64,000 nt of DNA from an uncultured Aquimarina sp. (lineage in GTDB: Bacteria; Bacteroidota; Bacteroidia; Flavobacteriales; Flavobacteriaceae): assembly GCA_947496355.1 (NCBI GenBank), contig CANMCO010000001.1:62001-126000 (forward strand), given 5' to 3'. This document shows, piece by piece, positions 9,025 through 16,060 of the stretch (positions are counted from its first letter, which is position 1; each line of letters starts with the position of its first letter). Below the pieces are notes generated by a model that was not told where the DNA came from, made no database searches, and saw nothing but the letters and a program-made list of their open reading frames with translations. The position numbers were made by a program, and so were the translations under genes.

Positions 9025-9705
9025 ATGACGACTACTTCACTTGGTATATTGGCTTGCTTCTTTTTTCTTATTGCAAAAGGGTATGATTATCTGCATAGTC
9101 AAAAAAGATTATCTACTCCGCTGCGTATTTCTAAAGACTTTATGGATCACTCTTGTATAAGGCATCTTAACTATGTTTCACAAAGCGAGGATAATGCAAA
9201 AAGGGCAATCATTATTATGTTTTTTGCCCTATCTTTTATTATGTTATTCATAAAAAATAGTGTCTTTACTCCCGTAATTGATCAAGAATCTGATACTATT
9301 TTTTCTGCACTTTTTATGGGGTTGTTCTTATTTGGTTATGAAGAAAAGGAAAAGTATATAAGAAATAATTTTACTTTATTTAGCTTGTATGTCTTTGAGA
9401 TACTATTCGTCTTATTCATAAATCAATTATTTTTTAATCCTGATCAATCTTTAGCAAGTAGTTTTTATAGTGTGTTTCTAGAACAATATCCAGAATTTGT
9501 TTTCTTTCCTCTTTTTGGCATTGTTTTATACAATATCACGTATCTACTCACAGCATTATTTGGATGGTTATATCATAAATTTGCGAATAAAACCCTAAAG
9601 GATTACAGATATAATGCCTTGCAAAAATGGCTAGGCCGTATCAACTCGATATTCGGATTCTTTGCCATACTTATGCTCTTATTGAGTGTCTTGCATACCT
9701 CTTAG
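9025..9705 (+). CDS. Multi-pass membrane protein of unknown function
   Basis: I do not recognise this 226-aa protein. It is strongly hydrophobic with about five or six membrane segments, including AIIIMFFALSFIMLFI, LYVFEILFVLFINQLFF and IFGFFAILMLLLSVL. No catalytic motif is visible. A basic cytoplasmic loop (HKFANKTLKDYRYNALQKW) precedes the last segment. It stands alone between two terminators, so it is probably monocistronic. ATG at 9025 is the only sensible start. Confidence 0.6.
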   Translation: MTTTSLGILACFFFLIAKGYDYLHSQKRLSTPLRISKDFMDHSCIRHLNYVSQSEDNAKRAIIIMFFALSFIMLFIKNSVFTPVIDQESDTIFSALFMGLFLFGYEEKEKYIRNNFTLFSLYVFEILFVLFINQLFFNPDQSLASSFYSVFLEQYPEFVFFPLFGIVLYNITYLLTALFGWLYHKFANKTLKDYRYNALQKWLGRINSIFGFFAILMLLLSVLHTS

Positions 9706-9854
9706 AAAATATTTCTTAGGTATCTTATCTACCCACCGATAGATCATACATCTTCAAGATACGTTTACTAATTCGATTCTTACGAATACTCATTGGTTAC
9801 CATAACCTAATGGTATTTCAAATATTTTTAACCTGTTTCTAAGTAACTAAGGAA

Positions 9855-9877
9855 GTAGTTATCGTAACTACATTTTT
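9855..9877 (+). terminator. Short hairpin with T-run, possible terminator
   Basis: A 7-bp stem (GTAGTTA / TAACTAC) with a 3-nt loop is followed after two bases by TTTTT. It lies between the unknown membrane protein and the fasciclin lipoprotein, 27 nt before the latter's start. It could end the former or act in the leader of the latter. Confidence 0.4.
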
Positions 9878-9903
9878 ATCATCATACATCTAACTATTAA
9901 AAA

Positions 9904-10500
9904 ATGAGAATTAAAACGCTATCCCACATTTTTGCTCTTTTTGGATTATTACTTATCGGGGCTTGTACTACAACAAATGAGAACAATACGCCATTTGAGA
10001 AGAATAACGTACTTATCGCACAGACAGTAGTCCCAGAGGAAGAAGAAAAAGTACCAACCATCAACGAAATAATAGCAACAGATGTAGGATTTACAACTTT
10101 AAAACAAGTTATTCAATCCACAGAATTTAACGAAATCCTTAACGGGAAAAGACCCTACACCGTATTTGCACCATCAAACGGTGCTTTTACAAAACTACCT
10201 AAAGGTGATTTTGAAAAACTAATGGCTACAGAAAATGAAGCAAAACGAACTGCTATCATGAATTGCCATATCATCCCGGGATTGATCAATGAGAAAGATA
10301 TCCTAAAAGCTATCAACGAAGGGCGCGGAAGCGTAAAATTAAAAACCCTTGGTGGTACACGCTTAATGGCTAGTTTAAAAAAGGGAAAAATCTATTTGAT
10401 AGATAACAACGGTAATGCCGGTAGATTAATGATCACAGATATCGAAGCTAATAACGGAATGATCCATACTATCGAAACCATCATGTTACCTAAAAAATAA
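9904..10500 (+). CDS. Fasciclin-domain lipoprotein
   Basis: This 198-aa protein has a lipoprotein signal (lipobox LLIGAC, Cys at about residue 21), an acidic linker, and a single fasciclin (FAS1/BIgH3) domain from about residue 55 to the end. The FAS1 hallmark TVFAPSNGAFTKLP is at about residues 85-98, and the C-terminal conserved segment ANNGMIHTIETIMLP is present. FAS1 domains mediate adhesion at the cell surface. Export to the outer membrane is inferred from the lipoprotein signal. It is bounded by hairpins on both sides and is probably a single-gene transcript. Confidence 0.9.
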   Translation: MRIKTLSHIFALFGLLLIGACTTTNENNTPFEKNNVLIAQTVVPEEEEKVPTINEIIATDVGFTTLKQVIQSTEFNEILNGKRPYTVFAPSNGAFTKLPKGDFEKLMATENEAKRTAIMNCHIIPGLINEKDILKAINEGRGSVKLKTLGGTRLMASLKKGKIYLIDNNGNAGRLMITDIEANNGMIHTIETIMLPKK

Positions 10501-10807
10501 CAGAGTTCTTACGTATGATCTGATCGCACAGATTCATTATCAATGCCTAAAAACTATAAAACCTGACTATATTTAGTCAGGTTTTATAGTTTTTATATTT
10601 ACACCTATTCAAATTTATACTTTGTAATTAACACATTTCTTGTTTTATACAAAAAGAATCATATTTCCAGAAGATTTTATTTTTTGTAAATTACTATGTA
10701 ACAATCACTTCTAATTTCAGTCTTACTTTTATTAGCATGACAGGCAACTTTATTGTTAGTATTACCGTCTATAGGTATAGAAACTCTTTTGATTTAAATT
10801 TTAGATT
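10501..10807. other. Intergenic region with terminator, no gene
   Basis: This 307-bp stretch holds a long terminator hairpin (10549-10594) and then AT-rich DNA up to the next start codon. No small ORF, tRNA or repeat is convincing here. Promoter elements for the downstream gene presumably lie in its second half, but I could not pin a clear -33/-7 pair. Confidence 0.6.
10549..10594. terminator. Long perfect hairpin terminator
   Basis: A 21-bp perfect stem (left arm 10549-10569, right arm 10574-10594) with a 4-nt loop starts and ends with A and T runs, so it could work in both directions. It terminates the fasciclin gene. Confidence 0.9.
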
Positions 10808-12307
10808 ATGACATATAATAAAGCGATATTAGCTTCATTTTTATTTTTTACCCTGGCAATTAGCGCGCAGACTATTACTTCTAAGGTAGTAGATAAAAAA
10901 ACCAACCAGCCCGTGCCCTTTGCCACCATTCAGGTATCCGAAAACCAAGGTGTCATAACCAACGAAGAAGGACGGTTTTCTATAAATCTTGAAAAAGCCC
11001 AATCTGAAACGGATTCTATCTATATCTCATCTATGGGATACGAAAAAGTAGGTATTGCTGTTAATACTGCAACTGATAGTATTATTTATATACAACCAAA
11101 GGCAATTGAATTAAAAAGTGTTTTTATCTCTAACAAAAACCTAACGGTAGATGAAATTATTGAAAATGTTGAAAACAGACTGGAGCAGAACTATCATTTT
11201 GATATGACACAAAAGCGATTGTTTTTTAGGCAATCTGAGTTTAATAAACTAAATAAGCTTGATGTTGAATTTAAGAAATCAACCATAGCAGAACTAAACA
11301 AAAAATTTATTGATAGTGTGGTCACAATAATCCCAAGAAAATCTGAGTATTATATAGAAACGCTATGCGATTATTACGGGAGCCCCGAAAAACGAAAAAT
11401 TAATATCATTAAGGCGGCAGAACTGTATGACAAAAATAACACCGGCTCTACAGATGCGCTATCTGAGAAATTAGAAAAAATATTTAAAGATAACGTAAAA
11501 CCTGATTCTTATCTAAAAATAAAATCGGGAATCTTTGGTACCAAAGTGCAGGTTGATTCTATATTAGAAAATAATGAAGATGCTACTGCTGCCAAAGATG
11601 AACTCAAAGACAAAAAAGAAGATAAAAATCATTTCCTAAAATATCGAAGATCTGCAATCCAGGGACTTTTTAAGAATATGTTTTTTCAAGAAGACCCTAC
11701 ACTAAATTTTATTCGTAAATCTGGGCGATATGAGTTTAAGTTGGTAGATTATACATACATGGATGACAGCAGTGTATATATCATTGATTTTGAACCCAAA
11801 AGGAGAGAAGATTTTAAAGGAACACTATATATAAATACAGAAAACTTTGCTGTCATGCGTGTTGATTACGAAAATGTGAAGTTACTTAGAAACTTCAAAC
11901 TACTGGGACTTAGCTATCAGGAAAATATCTATAAAGGAACCACCATTTTTACCAAAGGGTTAGACAATAAATACACCGTAAAATATCTTGAAAAAGTAAA
12001 AGGTAATACCTTTGGCGTAGATCGTCCCCTAAAAGTTATTGAGAAAAATAAACACGTGAAAGGTAAGCGTAAACAAAATGAACTTGCACTAGAAATCGAA
12101 GCTGGTATGGGTAACCTAAGCAAATATGAAATTGTAGTCTTTGATCAAAAATCAATAAGTGAAACGGATTACAATAACAGTAAAGAAAATAAATCAATTA
12201 AACCAGAATACCTGTCCAAATACAATCCCGAATTCTGGAATGGATATAACATCATAGAACCCAATACAGCTATACGCCAGTTTACTGCCGCTCCTGAGGT
12301 TGAGTGA
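10808..12307 (+). CDS. Exported CarboxypepD_reg-like (beta-sandwich) protein
   Basis: This 499-aa protein begins with a Sec signal (MTYNKAILASFLFFTLAISA) followed by a carboxypeptidase-regulatory-like domain at about residues 22-100 (VVDKKTNQPVPFATIQV, ITNEEGRFSINL). The remaining ~400 residues have no recognisable catalytic motif and resemble the long C-terminal regions of outer-membrane-associated Bacteroidetes proteins that carry this domain. It lacks a clear TonB-dependent barrel. Surface or periplasmic location is inferred. The gene ends 45 bp before the left end of a DUF559 element. Confidence 0.75.
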   Translation: MTYNKAILASFLFFTLAISAQTITSKVVDKKTNQPVPFATIQVSENQGVITNEEGRFSINLEKAQSETDSIYISSMGYEKVGIAVNTATDSIIYIQPKAIELKSVFISNKNLTVDEIIENVENRLEQNYHFDMTQKRLFFRQSEFNKLNKLDVEFKKSTIAELNKKFIDSVVTIIPRKSEYYIETLCDYYGSPEKRKINIIKAAELYDKNNTGSTDALSEKLEKIFKDNVKPDSYLKIKSGIFGTKVQVDSILENNEDATAAKDELKDKKEDKNHFLKYRRSAIQGLFKNMFFQEDPTLNFIRKSGRYEFKLVDYTYMDDSSVYIIDFEPKRREDFKGTLYINTENFAVMRVDYENVKLLRNFKLLGLSYQENIYKGTTIFTKGLDNKYTVKYLEKVKGNTFGVDRPLKVIEKNKHVKGKRKQNELALEIEAGMGNLSKYEIVVFDQKSISETDYNNSKENKSIKPEYLSKYNPEFWNGYNIIEPNTAIRQFTAAPEVE

Positions 12308-12352
12308 TAGCAATTTACAGTAACTGAATTAATAGTATATTCGAATATATCC

Positions 12353-12383
12353 ATTCCCCTCTTGAGAGGGGTTAGGGGTGTGT
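12353..12383 (+). repeat. Left terminal inverted repeat of element C
   Basis: This 31-nt arm is the exact reverse complement of 12764-12794. It starts with ATTCCCCTCTTGAGAGGGG (palindromic) and ends with TTAGGGGTGTGT. Its TTAGGGG stretch lies about 8 nt before the ATG of the DUF559 gene and could act as a ribosome binding site. Confidence 0.9.
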
Positions 12384-12386
12384 CAT

Positions 12387-12797
12387 ATGAGCAAAAAGAG
12401 AAAAATTATCCCATATAATCCAAAATTAAAAGAACTAGCCAGGCAATTAAGAAATAATAGTACTAAGGCAGAAATTATTCTTTGGCTAAAATTAAAAGGA
12501 AAACAAATACACGGTTATGATTTTCATAGGCAGAAACCGATCGATAATTATATTCTAGACTTTTTTTGTCATGAATTGATGCTTGGAATTGAAGTTGACG
12601 GGTATTCTCATGAATTAATAGATGTATACTATAAAGATCAAAAGAAAGAAAAGAAAATGAACGAGTTAGGAGTCTCTGTTCTGCGATTTACAGATGATCA
12701 AGTGCTTAAAGATATGTTCAATGTCTTATTAGTCATTGAAGATTATATTTATCGCTATGAAAAACACACCCCTAACCCCTCTCAAGAGGGGAATTAG
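12387..12797 (+). CDS. DUF559 endonuclease-like protein of inverted-repeat element
   Basis: This 136-aa protein is a member of DUF559 (COG2852, very-short-patch-repair endonuclease-like, PD-(D/E)XK fold). The core is visible: RNNSTKAEIILWLKLK near residues 22-37, then PIDNYILDFF with candidate catalytic Asp58, and LGIEVDGYSH with Glu69 and Asp71. I prefer ATG at 12387; a GTG at 12378 would lie inside the left inverted repeat. The last ten residues, HTPNPSQEGN, are encoded by the right inverted repeat, and the TAG stop is immediately outside it. A nuclease role in moving or maintaining the element is inference, and host-repair function cannot be excluded. Confidence 0.85.
   Translation: MSKKRKIIPYNPKLKELARQLRNNSTKAEIILWLKLKGKQIHGYDFHRQKPIDNYILDFFCHELMLGIEVDGYSHELIDVYYKDQKKEKKMNELGVSVLRFTDDQVLKDMFNVLLVIEDYIYRYEKHTPNPSQEGN
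12764..12794 (-). repeat. Right terminal inverted repeat of element C
   Basis: This is the perfect 31-nt inverted copy of the left end, and it doubles as coding sequence for the C-terminal tail of the DUF559 protein. As RNA the palindrome CCCCTCTCAAGAGGGG can form a hairpin between this gene and the convergent ABC ATPase gene. Confidence 0.9.
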
Positions 12798-12836
12798 CGT
12801 ATTTTACTATTTAAATAAAAGTCTCTAGTCTCGAAA

Positions 12837-13499
12837 CTAAACAATACTACCATCCAGCAAATTAATAATTCGCGAGCCGTATGCAGTATTCTTTTCAGAA
12901 TGGGTTACCTGTATGATGGTTACTCCCTCGTTATTGAGTTGTTTAAATATTTCCATGATCTCCTCCCCTTGTTTAGAGTTCAGGTTTCCGGTGGGTTCAT
13001 CTGCAAGGATCAGTTTTGGGCTTGCAATAAGGGCTCTGGCAATACCTACAAGTTGTTGTTGCCCACCACTTAATTGAGAAGGGAAAAGGTCTTTCTTGCC
13101 TACGATATTAAAACGATCCAACATATCTGCAACCAACGCTTTTCGTTCTGAGCCACCAATTTTTTTGTATAATAATGGCATTTCAAGATTTTCTTTTACC
13201 GTTAATTCATCAAGCAAATGATAAGACTGAAATACGAATCCAATATATTGTTTGTATAGATTAGCACGATGTTTTTCTTTTAATGTATGTACCGACTCAT
13301 CCAGAAAAGAATATTCGCCTTCATCAAAACCATCTAACATCCCAATGATATTGAGTAAAGTAGATTTTCCAGATCCCGATGGCCCCATGATCGATATAAA
13401 ATCTCCTTCATGAACCCAAAAATTAATGTCTTTTAATAAGAATACTTTCTGCCCTCCAGAATGTACCCATTTTGATATGTTATTTAGTTGTAAAAGCAT
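12837..13499 (-). CDS. ABC ATPase of FtsX/MacB-type exporter, diverged
   Basis: This 220-aa ATPase belongs to the LolD/MacB group. Walker A is GPSGSGKST at about residues 39-47, Walker B is LILADEPTGN with the catalytic Glu intact, and the H-loop is VTHSEKN. Two usually invariant positions are changed. The signature reads LSGGQQQLVGIARAL, with Leu where relatives have Arg, and the D-loop reads GNLNSKQG, with Asn for the near-universal Asp. It lies 20 nt after the last of six permease genes and is probably the distal gene of the efflux operon. It may pair with the adjacent permease. Reduced or asymmetric ATPase activity is possible but untested. Confidence 0.9.
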   Translation of the reverse strand: MLLQLNNISKWVHSGGQKVFLLKDINFWVHEGDFISIMGPSGSGKSTLLNIIGMLDGFDEGEYSFLDESVHTLKEKHRANLYKQYIGFVFQSYHLLDELTVKENLEMPLLYKKIGGSERKALVADMLDRFNIVGKKDLFPSQLSGGQQQLVGIARALIASPKLILADEPTGNLNSKQGEEIMEIFKQLNNEGVTIIQVTHSEKNTAYGSRIINLLDGSIV

Positions 13500-13519
13500 G
13501 TTTTTATTTTTAGTATAAT

Positions 13520-16030
13520 TTATTCTGTTCTTAGATTATCTACCGGGTTTGTCATAGCAGCCTTTAAGGTCTGCATGCTTACGGTTAGCAGCGTAATCAC
13601 AATTGCGCATATAGCGGCAACCAAAAACACCCAAATATCTATTGGTGTTCTGTAGGCAAAGTCTTTGAGCCATTCATTTACTAATAGGTATGCAATTGGC
13701 GAAGCCAATAGAATTGAAATCATGACAAGCTTTGTAAACTCTGAAGAAAATAATAACGCAAGCTCAGATACTTTAGCGCCTAATACTTTTCTAATCCCTA
13801 ATTCTTTAATTCGTCTTTCTGCAGAAAAAGCGGCTAGTCCAAAAAGTCCTAAACATGCTATTATAAGTGCCAATACGGTGAATATGTTGAGTACTTTTGC
13901 CATTCGCTGTTCAGATTTGAACGTCTTTTCGAACTCTTGATCCATAAAACTATATTCAAATAAAATGGAAGGATCAATTTGAGCCATTTCTTTTTCTATT
14001 CCTTCGATTAGCGTTTGTAAATTTCTTGAATTCTCTACACCGTTAGGATCTAGACGAGCTGCCAAAAATGTGCGCCCTCTACCGTAGTTCCATACCTTAT
14101 CATTATCTTGATGTAAAATAACAAGAGGGCCTATTTTCTCTTTGGTGGTAGTAAAGTTAAAGTCTTCAACAACCCCTAATACTTCCATTTTATCTGCACT
14201 TTCATTGGTCATGGCAACAAATTTTCCTATAGGAGAATCTGCTGCATACGTATCTCTTTTACCCCAACCCAATACCTTTACTGCCTCTTCGTTTAGGACA
14301 ACACCATACTTATCTGCTATACGATCCGGATCAAAGTTTCTACCTTCAATAAAGGTTAGCCCTAATACGTCTAAGAAATCACCTTCGGTTCTTACATCGG
14401 TAAAATGTATTGCAGGATTCTCTGGTCCAAATGCTCTATACTTATCTCCAGACCAAACGTTAGGGGGTATTCCATAAGATTTACCTACATCTGTAAAAGC
14501 CGGATTAGCTTCTAACTTTGCTTTCAAAGTCTCTGCCCTATCACCCAACTGTTCTATATTATGAATTTGTAGGACATTGTCTTTTATAAGCCCCAGATCT
14601 AAAGAAGACGTATACGCCAGTTGTTTTTGTACAAAAAAAGCACAGATAATCAATGCGATTGATATCGTAAATTGAAATACTACGAGTCCGTTTCTTAAAT
14701 TCTTCCCTTTAAATACCGACGTTACTTTGCCTTTAAGGGTTTCGATAGGTTGAAATGATGAAAGATAAAATGCAGGATAACTGCCCGAAGCAACCCCTAA
14801 AATCAAAATGAAAAGTATAATGATTCCTATGCATATTGGATTCATAAGTAGCGGTATAAAAGACAACTCCTTATCTGCAATTGCATTAAAACCACTTAAT
14901 GAAAGTTGAGTTAATATTATGGCCAATAATGTACTGGCTGCAACAAATAATGTAGATTCTAGGACAAATTGTTTAATGAGTCTATTTCGATCAGAGCCTA
15001 GTACTTTTCTTATTCCTACTTCTTTTGATCTTTTGGATGATCTGGCGGTAGAAAGATTCATGAAATTTATACTGCATAAAAATAGAATCAAAATACCAAT
15101 CGCACTAAATAGCTTTACAAATTGTGGATTACCGTTGGGTCCAAAAGCATGTTCGTTAGGGGTATCTGATAAGTAAATTTCCTTAAGTGGTTGCAAGTAT
15201 AACTTCCATTCTTTACCATCTGTGAATTCTTCATACGGCTGGCTAAACAATCGTTCTGTCGTACGTGCAGCCCATTTTGGTGGAATTGCCTGAATCTTAT
15301 TAGTAAGATTTTCTATATCTGTTCCTTCTTTTACTAATCCATAGGTTCCAAATCCTGTCCATGCCCATAGCCAATTTTGATTCTGTAATTTTTTTTGAAT
15401 TGTGCTTAATGATCCCAGTATATCAAATTGAATGTGAGAATTCTCTGGAACGTCTGCCAAAACCGCACTAACAGTAAAAGTATCCCATGTACCATCTGAT
15501 TTTCGCACCTCTAATGGTTTTCCCATTGGGTCTTTATTTCCAAAATACCGTGAAGCTGTTTCTTGGGTAATGGCCAAACTCATGGGCTCCTTTAAGGCTG
15601 TTTTGGGATCGCCTTTAATGAACTCAAAAGAAAATACTTCAAAGAAGTTTTCTTCTGCCAGAAAATACTCTTCTTCTTTAAAAATATTGGTGTTTTCTGT
15701 AGCGCTTTTATTGCGCATATTTTGTGAACCTAAGCTTAACATTCTGGTTACTTTTTCGAACTCAGGAGCATCTGCTTTTAATGCTACAGCAACATTGGGG
15801 CCGGTAGCTGCATATTGATCATTCCAATCTCCCCAAATATACGATTGGTTTATCCTGTAAATACGATCCCCTTTTTCGTGAGAAGTATCATAGGTAACTT
15901 CATTATATACATATAATCCAATAATAAAACAGCTGGTAATACCAATGGTAAGACCCAAAATATTTAGAAAAGTAAACTGTTTTTCTCGGATTGTATTTCT
16001 CCAGATAATTTTGAAATAGTTTCTAATCAT
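13520..16030 (-). CDS. FtsX/MacB-type ABC permease (sixth of tandem)
   Basis: This 836-aa permease has the duplicated MacB_PCD-FtsX layout: a membrane segment at about residues 20-43, a large periplasmic domain, three membrane segments at about 310-440, then a second periplasmic domain and three C-terminal segments. The cytoplasmic motif KEVGIRKVLG occurs after the first FtsX segment and KELGIRKVLGAKVSEL in the second half. The C terminus AAMTNPVDNLRTE follows the pattern shared by all six permeases. It is the longest of the six and sits directly before the diverged ATPase, 30 nt after the preceding permease. Its substrate is unknown; relatives export peptides, lipids or antimicrobials. Confidence 0.92.
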   Translation of the reverse strand: MIRNYFKIIWRNTIREKQFTFLNILGLTIGITSCFIIGLYVYNEVTYDTSHEKGDRIYRINQSYIWGDWNDQYAATGPNVAVALKADAPEFEKVTRMLSLGSQNMRNKSATENTNIFKEEEYFLAEENFFEVFSFEFIKGDPKTALKEPMSLAITQETASRYFGNKDPMGKPLEVRKSDGTWDTFTVSAVLADVPENSHIQFDILGSLSTIQKKLQNQNWLWAWTGFGTYGLVKEGTDIENLTNKIQAIPPKWAARTTERLFSQPYEEFTDGKEWKLYLQPLKEIYLSDTPNEHAFGPNGNPQFVKLFSAIGILILFLCSINFMNLSTARSSKRSKEVGIRKVLGSDRNRLIKQFVLESTLFVAASTLLAIILTQLSLSGFNAIADKELSFIPLLMNPICIGIIILFILILGVASGSYPAFYLSSFQPIETLKGKVTSVFKGKNLRNGLVVFQFTISIALIICAFFVQKQLAYTSSLDLGLIKDNVLQIHNIEQLGDRAETLKAKLEANPAFTDVGKSYGIPPNVWSGDKYRAFGPENPAIHFTDVRTEGDFLDVLGLTFIEGRNFDPDRIADKYGVVLNEEAVKVLGWGKRDTYAADSPIGKFVAMTNESADKMEVLGVVEDFNFTTTKEKIGPLVILHQDNDKVWNYGRGRTFLAARLDPNGVENSRNLQTLIEGIEKEMAQIDPSILFEYSFMDQEFEKTFKSEQRMAKVLNIFTVLALIIACLGLFGLAAFSAERRIKELGIRKVLGAKVSELALLFSSEFTKLVMISILLASPIAYLLVNEWLKDFAYRTPIDIWVFLVAAICAIVITLLTVSMQTLKAAMTNPVDNLRTE

Positions 16031-16060
16031 GATTTCTTATTTTTTGATTGATCTGTTGTA

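Larger units (their letters stand above)
12353..12794 (+). mobile_element. 442-bp DUF559 inverted-repeat element (copy C)
   Basis: Perfect 31-bp terminal inverted repeats (12353-12383 and 12764-12794) bracket a single DUF559 gene. Each end contains an internal palindrome (CCCCTCTTGAGAGGGG), as in REP-like ends. The gene starts 3 nt inside the left repeat and reads through the whole right repeat, with its stop codon in the first three bases outside the element. I see no target-site duplication. No DDE or tyrosine transposase is present; mobility is inferred from the structure and from a second, non-identical element of the same length inside hemD. Confidence 0.75.

Noticed and set aside
12345..12800. 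Target-site duplication around DUF559 elements
   Set aside because: Flanks of copies C and D were compared by eye and show no convincing direct repeat, so none is claimed.
14142..14477. Plus-strand frames inside the permease genes (several more at 13665, 14919, 15570, 16029, 21137, 22028, 27141)
   Set aside because: They are antisense reading frames of well-supported membrane proteins with no own homology.
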